NCBI GenBank assembly: GCA_964648275.1
Contig: CAZYOB010000010.1
Location: 1 to 33,593 of the forward strand
Reading direction: 5' to 3'
Length of the DNA: 33,593 bases
Source: CAIQPO01 sp964648275
Lineage (GTDB): Bacteria > Patescibacteriota > Microgenomatia > UBA1400 > MFAQ01
This document shows, piece by piece, positions 5,959 through 13,927 of this stretch. The translations under genes and the position numbers were made by a program. How positions within the stretch are numbered: the first letter of the stretch is position 1; the number at the start of each line of letters is the position of its first letter. Below the pieces are notes generated by a model. It saw only the letters and a program-made list of their open reading frames with translations. It did not search any database and was not told the DNA's origin.

Positions 5959-8900
5959 TTGTGTGATGCGTGTAACCGCTTGGTTTTTGCCAGGCGGTTT
6001 TTTATGGTTCGAGTGAGTGTAAATAGGAAGTAGATGATTGAGCCGGTGAGAGAAAGAGCTATCAACAAGAAGCCGGCAAATTCAAGATATTGAGGAGCAT
6101 AAAAGATCAAGATGTGATGTTCACCTTCCGGTAGTGTCCAGGAGTTGTACCAGTCAACCCCAGTATCGTACCTGACCAGTTTTTGATGGTTGAAGTAGAG
6201 ATGGGGGATGCTGGTGATCAGTTTTAGAGGTGAATAGGCGAGGGTGTCTTTGTCAACAGAAAGAGCAATCCAGAAGGGAGACTTTGATTGGTAGAGATTA
6301 AGTAGTTTTTCTTCGGGAAGGTTACTTGACGCTGTATAGATGTACTCATTGGGATGAGTGGTACTGACAGTAGTTTGTTTAGGCTTTATCGGTGAGTTGA
6401 TGGAAATATTTTGAAGGAATCCAAGAGGAACAGGATGAAGCGAAAGGTTTTTGATCGTATTCAGAGTGCGATCTCCTCCAACCGATTGATTAAAAAGATG
6501 AAGGGTAAAACCCTGATCCTCGAAGGTATTCCGTATGGGTTGAATCAATGACTGGATCTTGTCGGTTCTAGTCAGTCTTTCGTAGATATCACAGCGGCGG
6601 GTGGTGTGATTTTCCAGACAGAGAGTCATGGGAAGTCCTGTTTGATAACGGTAATCAAAGGAGATGAGATAACTCAGGCCATGGGGGAGGTGTCTTAAGT
6701 TTAGGTAATCACACTCGATGCCGTTGCTGCTTTCATAGATAAATCCGTCAGGGGTGATCGTTTTCTTGACCAGTCCATCGTTGAATTGATCGCAGTTACG
6801 GGCTTCAGGTAGTAGCTGGTTGCTGTTCGGTGTTTGAACGATGTCAAAAGCAGAGTCCAGCAGGGGGGTGGCAATAGATAATCGGTTAGTATTTTCGGTA
6901 AAGGTGATGGTTTTGGAAGGAGTCTGGTTGAGGGAAGCATTGGCAGAAAATAGCAGGGGATGGAAATACAGATTGATATTGGAATAGTCAATCTCTTGGA
7001 TGCTTTTTGCTTCATTGCCTTCCAGTATGAGATTTAATTTTTGGGGCTGACTGCTAGCTTGGGCGAAAATGCGTGTATGTTTTGATTCGGCAGTCGTTTC
7101 AAGTGGTTGGGCAGTGTTCTCGGAGCCAAGATTCAGAGTAGTGATACTGACGTTTCCCGGTGTAAGGGTTGGTGAGTAATAAGAAAAGTCTACGGAATAG
7201 ACACCAGAAGCGTTCAGTTGAGGTAGCTGGGCAGATAGGCAGCCGACAACGTCCGTGCCAAGAAGAGCTACACTTTTACCAGTGCTGATCTTTTCAATTT
7301 TTCGATTTGGCTTGTCAGTGTAGCACTGATACGGAGTGGAGAGTTTAAGGTCTGACGTCAGGTCAAAATTTGTTTGCGGACTGCCATCATAGAGAATGAC
7401 GGCAAACGGAGAATTTGCAGGGAGGTAAGTGCTGCCAATGGGGTAGTAACCAATAAATTCGGTTATTTCTGCGGGAAGTTGTAGTTCAAAGAAATCCTGA
7501 TTGATTTGGAGGATCAGACTTTCGGTGCTGCTGGTGACTGGGATGGATACGGTGGTTGATGAGGGAGAGGGTGAGACATCCTGGTCGTTGAGTGTGATCT
7601 GAGGTGCTTGAGTGGTCAGCTTTAGACTAAGGACTCCGTAAGCTTTCTGGTACGAAATTTCTACCGGGAGGAGGCTTTCGGTCTTTGATAAAGAAGGAAG
7701 ATCCAGAGTAAAACCTTTGGTATTCGTAAGGGTGATAGAGGGAAAGACGACGGAGTTGGAGGTAAGTGTCAGGGAGGTGTTGGGTCTGAGATTGGGTGGG
7801 TCAAACGGGGTGATGGAGGTCGATTTGGTTGAGGCCGAGATGAAGTTTTTGGTGTTGTTTTTGACCTTGGATTCATAGACAAAGATGGTGTTGTTGAGGT
7901 TTGTTGAGAGTGAGTAGTTCGGGCTGGTGGAAAGATGCTCTTCCAACTCTTTGGTCTTGAGGTCAACTCTACCTTCAGGAGCGATGACATGGTGGTCAAT
8001 CAGAAGCCAGTTGATGGAGTATTTACTGATCAGATGGTCGAAGCGATCCCAATCTTCTGAATAGATGGCAGAATTAATTTCTTCGTAGTAGACCTGGGAT
8101 TCCCTTGACCAAACATCAAATGCCCGATCGAGTATTGGTTGTTTAATGCCATACCAGAGAAACCCTGAACCACGGTAACCCCAGTCGTAATACAGCCAGC
8201 CCCAGAAGTCGTTTTGGGGGAAGTTGGCGATGCGAGTAGCCGGGTCTTGTTTACGGAAAAAGTCAAATAACTCGAAGTACTCCGTGGGAATGGAACGGCG
8301 CATGGAGGGCGATAAAAAATTACCGGAAAAAGCAGGGGACATATATATAAGGATGGCGATGAGAACAGTGAAGAGAGTGACGGCGTGAGTAAGTCGGTTG
8401 TGTAAATAACTAAAAAGATCCAATAGAAAGATGCAACCTACGGAGAAAAAATAAGCATAGGCAAAAGAGAGGGGGGTGGAAAACTTGGTGAAGGGTGAGC
8501 GAAATAACTCACCTACCAGAGGAATAGTGGTGTTGATCAGGGTGCTGCCACCGATAAGAAAGAAAACGCAAATGGCAGTTGTGACAGCAGCAAATATAGA
8601 GTAACGGAATTTCTTGTTCAGAGCATAGTAGAAGCCAATGGCGGAGATTAAAAACAAGAGATAGCCGATGAGCGAGATAACCGGAGTTGACAAATGAGAT
8701 CGCCAAGTGGAGAGGAGGTAATCAAATTTATTGGTACCTCCAGAGAGATCTACAAAATTGAACCAATAACCCTTGAGAAGGGCAAGGTCAGGAAGATTAC
8801 CAAATTCCAAATTGCGGGCGTAGGTTTCCGGAGTCGAGATAGTGTTTATTTTTGACAATTCACCTACCTGGCCGTTGGTTAAAACGAAGAGGACAACCGG

Positions 8901-9671
8901 AAGTAACCAGAAGAGGTTGGCCACCAGTACAGCCAGGCCGGAAAGAATAACCGTCTTGATCGAAGGTCGATGGAAAATATAAAGAGCAAGCAGAGTAAGG
9001 CCGTAGACAACAAATAAGGTTTCGATATAAAAGGCCGGTGTAGCCAGGACGGAAATCAGAAAGAAGATAAATAAATTTTTCGGAGTAGGGGTACGGAAAA
9101 AACGCACTAAGAAGAAGATAAGCCAGGGGAACGCTCCATAGAAGTAAATGAATGTTTCGAAGGGGGCATAGAAGGTCTGCATAGTGGCTAGGTTAAGAAG
9201 GTAAAAGAATCCACCAAAAAAAGAAGCAGTCTGGCCGGTTTTGGCGTCAAGTTTGTTCTTGAAAACAAAACGATCCAGGAAGAAATATGTTCCCAAAGGT
9301 CCAAGGATGAGGGGAAAGAAGGTAGAGAGATAACGAATTAGATCGAGAGGAATGGGGAGGTACGAAAGAAGAAGGATGACGATTTGACGAGGTAGATCGG
9401 CGGCGTGGCTCATGCCACCGAGCAGACCAAGGGATTGATATTCTTGCCAGACGGCGAAGATAGAGCGTTGGAGATTCAGTGGGGGGTCGAATTCGGCGGG
9501 CAGGTTATCCCAGCCGATAAAAAAAGTTCCCGGTTCGTAATTAAGAAACGAGAGAAGTAGGGTGGTAAGGATGAGGACCGGAACAGGCCAATGATGGCTG
9601 ATTTTGCGTGGCAAGAGACGTAGTTGTCTGAGAGGAAAGCGGTGTTTTATCTTAGTAATATTCTTGGCCAC
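5955..9671 (-). CDS. Large multi-pass membrane protein, YfhO/GT-C glycosyltransferase-like
   Basis: A 1238-aa protein. The first 450 residues or so hold about a dozen hydrophobic helices, with GWDNLPAEFDPPLNLQ between the first two, resembling the acidic first loop of GT-C enzymes. A long beta-rich extracytoplasmic region follows, starting with FDFFRKQDPATRIANFPQ and including KYSINWLLID as in YfhO-type proteins, and a last membrane helix lies at about 1198-1220 before a basic tail. GT-C enzymes transfer sugars from lipid-linked donors outside the membrane; exact activity is inferred. The start is GTG at 9669-9671, with TAAACT 6 nt upstream and no Shine-Dalgarno. It follows the GT2 gene by 29 nt, probably as one operon. 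Confidence 0.75.
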   Translation of the reverse strand: MAKNITKIKHRFPLRQLRLLPRKISHHWPVPVLILTTLLLSFLNYEPGTFFIGWDNLPAEFDPPLNLQRSIFAVWQEYQSLGLLGGMSHAADLPRQIVILLLSYLPIPLDLIRYLSTFFPLILGPLGTYFFLDRFVFKNKLDAKTGQTASFFGGFFYLLNLATMQTFYAPFETFIYFYGAFPWLIFFLVRFFRTPTPKNLFIFFLISVLATPAFYIETLFVVYGLTLLALYIFHRPSIKTVILSGLAVLVANLFWLLPVVLFVLTNGQVGELSKINTISTPETYARNLEFGNLPDLALLKGYWFNFVDLSGGTNKFDYLLSTWRSHLSTPVISLIGYLLFLISAIGFYYALNKKFRYSIFAAVTTAICVFFLIGGSTLINTTIPLVGELFRSPFTKFSTPLSFAYAYFFSVGCIFLLDLFSYLHNRLTHAVTLFTVLIAILIYMSPAFSGNFLSPSMRRSIPTEYFELFDFFRKQDPATRIANFPQNDFWGWLYYDWGYRGSGFLWYGIKQPILDRAFDVWSRESQVYYEEINSAIYSEDWDRFDHLISKYSINWLLIDHHVIAPEGRVDLKTKELEEHLSTSPNYSLSTNLNNTIFVYESKVKNNTKNFISASTKSTSITPFDPPNLRPNTSLTLTSNSVVFPSITLTNTKGFTLDLPSLSKTESLLPVEISYQKAYGVLSLKLTTQAPQITLNDQDVSPSPSSTTVSIPVTSSTESLILQINQDFFELQLPAEITEFIGYYPIGSTYLPANSPFAVILYDGSPQTNFDLTSDLKLSTPYQCYTDKPNRKIEKISTGKSVALLGTDVVGCLSAQLPQLNASGVYSVDFSYYSPTLTPGNVSITTLNLGSENTAQPLETTAESKHTRIFAQASSQPQKLNLILEGNEAKSIQEIDYSNINLYFHPLLFSANASLNQTPSKTITFTENTNRLSIATPLLDSAFDIVQTPNSNQLLPEARNCDQFNDGLVKKTITPDGFIYESSNGIECDYLNLRHLPHGLSYLISFDYRYQTGLPMTLCLENHTTRRCDIYERLTRTDKIQSLIQPIRNTFEDQGFTLHLFNQSVGGDRTLNTIKNLSLHPVPLGFLQNISINSPIKPKQTTVSTTHPNEYIYTASSNLPEEKLLNLYQSKSPFWIALSVDKDTLAYSPLKLITSIPHLYFNHQKLVRYDTGVDWYNSWTLPEGEHHILIFYAPQYLEFAGFLLIALSLTGSIIYFLFTLTRTIKNRLAKTKRLHASHN

Positions 9672-9700
9672 GATTTAAGTTTAGCAGAGCAAGAGTGGAG

Positions 9701-10522
9701 TTATTTTCCCATTCCCCGAGTAAATTTATGGAGGGGATAAATTAACTTTTCCGGTAGTAGAAGGATGACTAAGGTTTGAGCCAGGACGATAACGATTGAT
9801 TTGATGGAAGGTCGATAGTGTTGGTGGAGCAGGGCATCCAGGCGAGCTCGCCAAATGCGCCAGAAGGTAAACTTGGGTTTGGTCAGGGATATGTTGGTGC
9901 CGTGTTCCCGGTAATAATGAGTGAAATCAGGGAGGTTGGCCAGTTTGCCGTAACGGGCTGCAGAAAAGAATAGACCATAGTCTTCTGCCGGGGAAAAATA
10001 GGGGTTCCCGTAGAGGAAGTCTTGGGGGAGTAGTGAGCGGTTGATGGTGACTGTCGGTTGTTGCATAGGAACCGTGCGGAAGAGCATGTCGAGGATCTCA
10101 CGATGTTTGAGGGGGAAGACCTTTTTGCCGATGATATTACCTGAGTTGTCGATGATGTGACATTGACCGCCGACAATGACGGTTTCGGGGTGAGACTGAA
10201 GAAAGGAAGCTTGTTTGGCTATCCTTTCAGGGTCCATAATGTCGTCGGCATCCATACGGGCAATGTAGTCGCCTTGTGCCAGCGAAACAGCATGATTAAA
10301 TGTGGAACTGACACCGAGATTGTGTTGGTTTTGTGATACTTTTACCCAAGGTTTACCTTTAGCAAACTCTGAGAGTATGGAAAATGATCCATCCTTGGAT
10401 GAATCGTCGATGATGATGAGTTCCAGGGGGCGGTAAGTTTGGTCCTCGATGCTTTTAAGGCATTGGGGGAGATAGCGTTCGGCGTTATAGACTGGCAGAC
10501 AGACACTGACTAAAGGGTTCAT
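9701..10522 (-). CDS. GT2 family glycosyltransferase
   Basis: A 273-aa GT-A fold enzyme. The N-terminal VSVCLPVYNAERYLPQCLKS and ELIIIDDSSKDGS bind the nucleotide sugar, MDADD (90-94) is the metal-binding DxD motif, and AEDYGL (179-184) matches the catalytic-base region. The C-terminus has one hydrophobic stretch (about 243-257) that may associate with the membrane. It probably adds a sugar to a surface glycan; donor and acceptor are unknown. Its ATG overlaps the stop codon of the upstream GT2 gene by one base (TAATG), so translation is coupled. Confidence 0.9.
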   Translation of the reverse strand: MNPLVSVCLPVYNAERYLPQCLKSIEDQTYRPLELIIIDDSSKDGSFSILSEFAKGKPWVKVSQNQHNLGVSSTFNHAVSLAQGDYIARMDADDIMDPERIAKQASFLQSHPETVIVGGQCHIIDNSGNIIGKKVFPLKHREILDMLFRTVPMQQPTVTINRSLLPQDFLYGNPYFSPAEDYGLFFSAARYGKLANLPDFTHYYREHGTNISLTKPKFTFWRIWRARLDALLHQHYRPSIKSIVIVLAQTLVILLLPEKLIYPLHKFTRGMGK

Positions 10523-11286
10523 TAAGAGAAATTATATTCTCTCTTGGGGTAGTTGTAGACGATTTTGTATTTGCCGGAGAAATAGTTGAAGCGAATCTCC
10601 AAGAGCTCCTTAAAGGAGTTAACGGCATCATTAAGTAGTCTGACCTTGGTATTTCTTTGGTCAGCCCAGGAGACAGATCTTTCCACCATGTTGAATCCGA
10701 GTTTGTGGGCCAGGAAGAGGACTTCGGAGTCATAACCCCAGCGATTGACTAGAGCACGCTTGAAAATGGCTTCCCTGGCACCTTTTTTGAAGACTTTGAA
10801 GCCACAGGTGAAGTCGGTGACGTTGACACCAAGAATCAGGCGTGAGAGGGCAGTAAACACTTTACCCATGTTTTCGCGAATAAAGGGCTGGTGAACAGTG
10901 ACTGTAGAGCGTCCATTTTTACGGGTACCTATGATTACATCAAGACCTGCCTTAATGTAGGGAAGGAATTTATCGATCTCGGTTAGTGGAGTGGCGATGT
11001 CGGCGTCGGTGAGAAGGGTAAACTCGGATTTTGAGGCAAGCATGCCCCTCTTTACCGCATAACCCTTGCCCAAGTTGTGCCTGTAGGAGATGATCTTTTT
11101 GGGAAATTTGAGCTTGGCATTGCGAAGGATCTTGAGGGATTCATCTTTTGATCCGTCGTTGACAAAGATAACCTGGTTGACCTTGAGAGGTGAGGGAAGG
11201 CGCAAAGAGTTAAGGCTGTCGAAAGCTCTTTGCAGGCGGCTAGCCTCGTTGTAGACCGGGATGACGATGGTCAAGGATGTTTTCAT
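10522..11286 (-). CDS. GT2 glycosyltransferase, dolichyl-phosphate glucosyltransferase (Alg5)-like
   Basis: A 254-aa cytoplasmic enzyme. LTIVIPVYNEASRL and VIFVNDGSKDESL form the donor site, HNLGKGYAVKRGM and TDADIATP (about 93-100) are typical of the Alg5/DPG-synthase group, and VTDFTCGFKVFK is another hallmark. Such enzymes load a sugar from UDP- or GDP-sugar onto a polyprenyl phosphate, which would supply the downstream GT-C-like protein. The start has no Shine-Dalgarno; TATTAT ends 8 nt before the ATG. It is the first gene of a three-gene glycosylation operon. Confidence 0.9.
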   Translation of the reverse strand: MKTSLTIVIPVYNEASRLQRAFDSLNSLRLPSPLKVNQVIFVNDGSKDESLKILRNAKLKFPKKIISYRHNLGKGYAVKRGMLASKSEFTLLTDADIATPLTEIDKFLPYIKAGLDVIIGTRKNGRSTVTVHQPFIRENMGKVFTALSRLILGVNVTDFTCGFKVFKKGAREAIFKRALVNRWGYDSEVLFLAHKLGFNMVERSVSWADQRNTKVRLLNDAVNSFKELLEIRFNYFSGKYKIVYNYPKREYNFS

Positions 11287-11294
11287 AATGACTT

Positions 11295-11323
11295 ATAATA
11301 TATCATATTCGGATTAAAGTCAA
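11295..11323 (-). promoter_or_regulatory. Promoter of the glycosylation operon, probably leaderless
   Basis: Minus strand -35 TTGACT (11318-11323), 17-nt spacer, -10 TATTAT (11295-11300), with 8 nt to the ATG of the Alg5-like gene. Confidence 0.7.
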
Positions 11324-11352
11324 GTTTTTGAGTTTAGAAGAGAGATTGTAAC

Positions 11353-11380
11353 AAAAAAATACCCCGAGCTGGGCTCGGGG
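11353..11380 (-). terminator. Terminator of the gene at 11392-12018
   Basis: A perfect 7-bp stem CCCCGAG/CTCGGGG (11362-11368, 11374-11380) is followed on the minus strand by A and seven T residues. It lies 11 nt after the stop codon. Confidence 0.9.
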
Positions 11381-11391
11381 TCTGAGATTCG

Positions 11392-12018
11392 TCACAATAT
11401 GAAGGCAGCGCAGAAGGCTGTGGCCTCATGGAAAGAGATTACGTCGCCTGGGTAGGCGGGAGGTTGGCCGGCGCCGTCCAGGCTGGAATAAACGGCCTGA
11501 ATATGGTCAGGAACCGTCATGGTGATGGCAGTGGCTAATGGGCCTATATGCCATCCTTGCGAGCCATCCCGGTATGTTTCCCAGGTCCATCGACCATCTT
11601 GGCTAGGTCGATCGCATGAAACCCCGGCGGGCAATTCAGGCAACGGTTGGACGACGAGAGGCAGGTAAATGAAGCTATTCTCAGGTTCGGGGGTTGGCTC
11701 TACCTGAGGCGTACAGAAGGCCGAGGCCGTATTCGCATTTATAACTTCCTCTCCAGTTTCCGCATGGAATGTTTCACCTGTCTCCCAGACGAAGTAATCC
11801 ACGCTTGAGATATGCTCGGGGACGGTGAAGCTAAGTGCGTTTTCTGAATCGTAAAACCAGTAGCCCAGGTCTTCCGGATTACCGGTGTCTTGGGTCCAGA
11901 TCCAGCCATCGACAGTCGGTGCTTCGCAGCCCGACCCGTCAGCCTTGGCGGGAATATTGGACATAAGTAGTCCAGTGAGGACGATTAGAGCAACAAGAAT
12001 TACAAGAATCCGTTTCAT
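11392..12018 (-). CDS. Secreted protein with a duplicated cysteine-containing domain
   Basis: A 208-aa protein with a signal peptide (MKRILVILVALIVLTGLLMS, cleavage probably near AKA-DG at 26). Two copies of one domain of about 70-75 residues follow: one from about residue 29 to 101, one from about 134 to the C-terminus. Each begins with a Cys followed by a Pro two or three residues on (CEAP, CDRP), has a W-rich strand, a central TVPEHI or TVPDHI, and ends with the matching TASAFC or EATAFC. Each thus has one Cys at either end, suggesting a disulphide-closed domain. A Pro/Glu-rich linker joins them. Start fixed by GGAGGA 4 nt upstream. Function unknown. Confidence 0.75.
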   Translation of the reverse strand: MKRILVILVALIVLTGLLMSNIPAKADGSGCEAPTVDGWIWTQDTGNPEDLGYWFYDSENALSFTVPEHISSVDYFVWETGETFHAETGEEVINANTASAFCTPQVEPTPEPENSFIYLPLVVQPLPELPAGVSCDRPSQDGRWTWETYRDGSQGWHIGPLATAITMTVPDHIQAVYSSLDGAGQPPAYPGDVISFHEATAFCAAFIL

Positions 12019-12059
12019 TTTTCCTCCAATAGATTTTGAATGTACGTACGAATCTCTTT

Positions 12060-12084
12060 AAAAAGTCCTAAGTTAGGGCTTTTT
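12060..12084 (+). terminator. Additional hairpin between two minus-strand genes
   Basis: AAAAAGTCCT and AGGGCTTTTT pair over 10 bp with one GU pair on the plus strand (an AC mismatch on the minus strand), with an AAGTT loop. It may block antisense transcription. It sits between the terminator at 12086-12114 and the start of the gene at 12018. Confidence 0.45.
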
Positions 12085-12085
12085 A

Positions 12086-12114
12086 AAAAAATGCCGGGGC
12101 GCGATGGCCCCGGC
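12086..12114 (-). terminator. Terminator of the gene at 12131-12730
   Basis: A perfect 8-bp stem GCCGGGGC/GCCCCGGC (12093-12100, 12107-12114) with loop GCGATG is followed on the minus strand by A and seven T residues. Confidence 0.9.
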
Positions 12115-12130
12115 AAGGTGGTAAGGAATG

Positions 12131-12730
12131 TTATTTGGGTTGGCTGGCTACGTCGGGGACGTTAACCCAAGCGCCGATGGCGCCATCGCCAGCAAGTTCC
12201 CAGTTTGAGTCCAGAAGCATGTCCGCCAATTTCTTGGCATCGACCATCTGGTACTTCCCATCATTTGGCGTACTGCCACCGTTGTCACACCAGAAGGTGG
12301 CTGCGCCGACCATGAGTTTGGCGGGGCCGCGCACCTGGTAGGTGAGCCCGGTGACCGGATAGAAGATGTGGCCATAGACGTTCGCGGGGACATCGATGAA
12401 CCAGTAATCGCCGGCGGCGATCTCAGTTTCATTTTTGTCGAGGAACATCCATGAATTTGGCACGACCTGCCCGTTATTCTTAAGGGCGGTGATGTCGTCA
12501 TCCAGGCCTTCGCTGGTGCAGGCATTGAAGTAGGATGTGTCGACTATTGCCTCGTCGTTTTCCTGGATTTCGCCGACTTCTGCCTGCGTGGCGGGTTCGA
12601 CGATATCACTTACGGTTACGGCGGGGTCAGCACCGATGAGGCCAAGCTTGGCGTTCACCAACACAGCCACATAGACCAGGGCGATCAACAAAATGACTAT
12701 TACGACTATCTTTATAACGGTCTTAAGCAT
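12131..12730 (-). CDS. Hypothetical membrane-anchored extracytoplasmic protein
   Basis: A 199-aa protein with one N-terminal membrane helix (about residues 5-27) and a soluble outer domain. No family recognised. Two Cys (near 71 and 148) could form a disulphide. The outer region resembles a beta fold (AAGDYWFIDVPANVYGHIFYP). Base composition is visibly more GC-rich than neighbouring genes. The start has AAGGAG 8 nt upstream, and the gene has its own promoter (12791-12819) and terminator (12086-12114). Confidence 0.7.
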   Translation of the reverse strand: MLKTVIKIVVIVILLIALVYVAVLVNAKLGLIGADPAVTVSDIVEPATQAEVGEIQENDEAIVDTSYFNACTSEGLDDDITALKNNGQVVPNSWMFLDKNETEIAAGDYWFIDVPANVYGHIFYPVTGLTYQVRGPAKLMVGAATFWCDNGGSTPNDGKYQMVDAKKLADMLLDSNWELAGDGAIGAWVNVPDVASQPK

Positions 12731-12790
12731 GGGGAAATCTCCTTATTCCTTACTTTTTTTGAATGTGTGTCCCAGAACGGGATTGGGGGA

Positions 12791-12819
12791 ATAGTATCAC
12801 AAGAGAGCCTAAATGTCAA
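12791..12819 (-). promoter_or_regulatory. Promoter of the gene at 12131-12730
   Basis: Minus strand -35 TTGACA (12814-12819), 17-nt spacer, -10 TACTAT (12791-12796). It starts just past the terminator of the upstream gene, leaving a 5' leader of about 55 nt. Confidence 0.75.
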
Positions 12820-12840
12820 GCTATGGGACAAAGCTAGGTA

Positions 12841-12871
12841 ATAAATAACCCTGGAGTGGAGCTCCAGGGTT
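12841..12871 (-). terminator. Terminator of the gene at 12887-13201
   Basis: A perfect 10-bp stem AACCCTGGAG/CTCCAGGGTT (12847-12856, 12862-12871) with a 5-nt loop is followed on the minus strand by ATTTATT. Confidence 0.85.
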
Positions 12872-12886
12872 GGGGTGAGAAGTAGT

Positions 12887-13201
12887 CTATTTGCGCTTAT
12901 TGCGCTTGGCGTCCCGCTTTCTCTGGGTATTGGTACGTGGAGAGTTTGCAGCTTGTGCGACGATGGTCCTCATTTGATTGACGTTGGGAATAGGCATCAT
13001 TGCCGAAAATCCCCCGTTGAACAGTATGTTTCGCCAGTCAGGCCCTGTGGTGACAGCGTAGACCCCAATAAAGATGATCAGGGTGGCTGCAGGAGAATAG
13101 ACAGCGGCTGCAAGAACGGTGATAACTAGAGTGATTGCGGCGAGAACTGCACGGAGCTGCCAGTTAGCTGAGTTCTTAAGAAAGTCCTGGAATTTATTCA
13201 C
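12887..13201 (-). CDS. Small membrane protein with a basic tail (104 aa)
   Basis: The N-terminus is amphipathic, followed by two hydrophobic stretches at about residues 18-36 and 37-52 with a short turn. The last 20 or so residues are strongly basic (QRKRDAKRNKRK at the end) and could touch nucleic acid or phospholipid. No family recognised. GAGGAG lies 9 nt before the ATG. A terminator follows at 12841-12871. Confidence 0.65.
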   Translation of the reverse strand: MNKFQDFLKNSANWQLRAVLAAITLVITVLAAAVYSPAATLIIFIGVYAVTTGPDWRNILFNGGFSAMMPIPNVNQMRTIVAQAANSPRTNTQRKRDAKRNKRK

Positions 13202-13249
13202 GGTCGTCTCCTCTTTAAGGTGCGAATATATGCAAACTTGAAACCTACT

Positions 13250-13280
13250 CTCTGCCTCCTAGTTAGGCTTGGAAGCAGAG
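13250..13280 (-). terminator. Hairpin after the gene at 13300-13803
   Basis: CTCTGCCTCC (13250-13259) and GGAAGCAGAG (13271-13280) form a 10-bp stem on the minus strand with one GU pair; the plus strand would have a CA mismatch there. No strong T-run follows, so termination may be partial. Confidence 0.5.
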
Positions 13281-13299
13281 GTAAATATCAAAACTAATA

Positions 13300-13803
13300 T
13301 TATTTCTTGAGGGTTTTAGCTTTAACCAGAGCTACGAGTCCACCGATGTAGCTTAAGCCGGCAAGGTTAAAGAGGATTGAGTCGGCGGCACCTGTGTCTA
13401 CGACCACGTGTTCGGTGCAGGTGTTAGCCATTCCGTAAACGGGGGTACAGACGGTGGTCTTAACAGAGTTAACTTTCTTTTCGGTCGTGGCTACTGTGAC
13501 GCCTCCCTTGGTGCCTGATTTAGCTGATTCCTCTTCGGTCTTAGGAAGTTCAGCCTTAGGTGTAGCAGTGGGAGTAGGAGTGGCAACAGCTTTGACAGTT
13601 GGAGATACTATCGGTGAAGAAGGCGTGGGGGTAGTTTCGGTGTCGATCTGGAACTTGGGGGCAGAGCTGTCCTCGAGTTTGTTGGCAGAGATACCAAAAC
13701 GGTTAACGTCTTTTTTTACCTGAGTGGCTCTTTTGGCCAGAGAGTAGGTAATCGCCCCGGTAAGGGCAAGCACGATGAGGATGATAGGCAATATTGATTT
13801 CAT
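13300..13803 (-). CDS. Secreted Pro/Thr-rich protein with a possible sortase signal
   Basis: A 167-aa protein from the start chosen. An N-terminal hydrophobic helix (residues 4-23) is followed by a Pro/Thr/Ser-rich disordered stretch (about 55-100), a small region with two Cys (119, 129), and the C-terminal pattern VVVDTGA (133-139), hydrophobic segment, and KAKTLKK. The layout motif, hydrophobic helix, basic tail is that of sortase substrates, with VDTG in place of LPxTG; this is an inference. The ATG at 13803 is chosen over upstream in-frame ATGs (13812, 13824) because TATATT of a consensus promoter ends 9 nt before it, as at radA. The sortase at 16062 could act on it. Confidence 0.7.
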   Translation of the reverse strand: MKSILPIILIVLALTGAITYSLAKRATQVKKDVNRFGISANKLEDSSAPKFQIDTETTPTPSSPIVSPTVKAVATPTPTATPKAELPKTEEESAKSGTKGGVTVATTEKKVNSVKTTVCTPVYGMANTCTEHVVVDTGAADSILFNLAGLSYIGGLVALVKAKTLKK

Positions 13804-13812
13804 AGTCCGCAT

Positions 13813-13841
13813 AATATAACACATGTATCCCTCGATGTCAA
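13813..13841 (-). promoter_or_regulatory. Promoter giving a leaderless mRNA for the gene at 13803
   Basis: Minus strand -35 TTGACA (13836-13841), 17-nt spacer, -10 TATATT (13813-13818), then 9 nt to the ATG. No Shine-Dalgarno. It excludes the in-frame ATG at 13824 and makes that at 13812 very unlikely. Confidence 0.75.
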
Positions 13842-13927
13842 CTATAGGACTAAATGAACCTGATAAAAGTTTGACATGAAGGCTTAATTGTGAGTAAATG
13901 ATTTAGATAATAATTATTGATATATAG

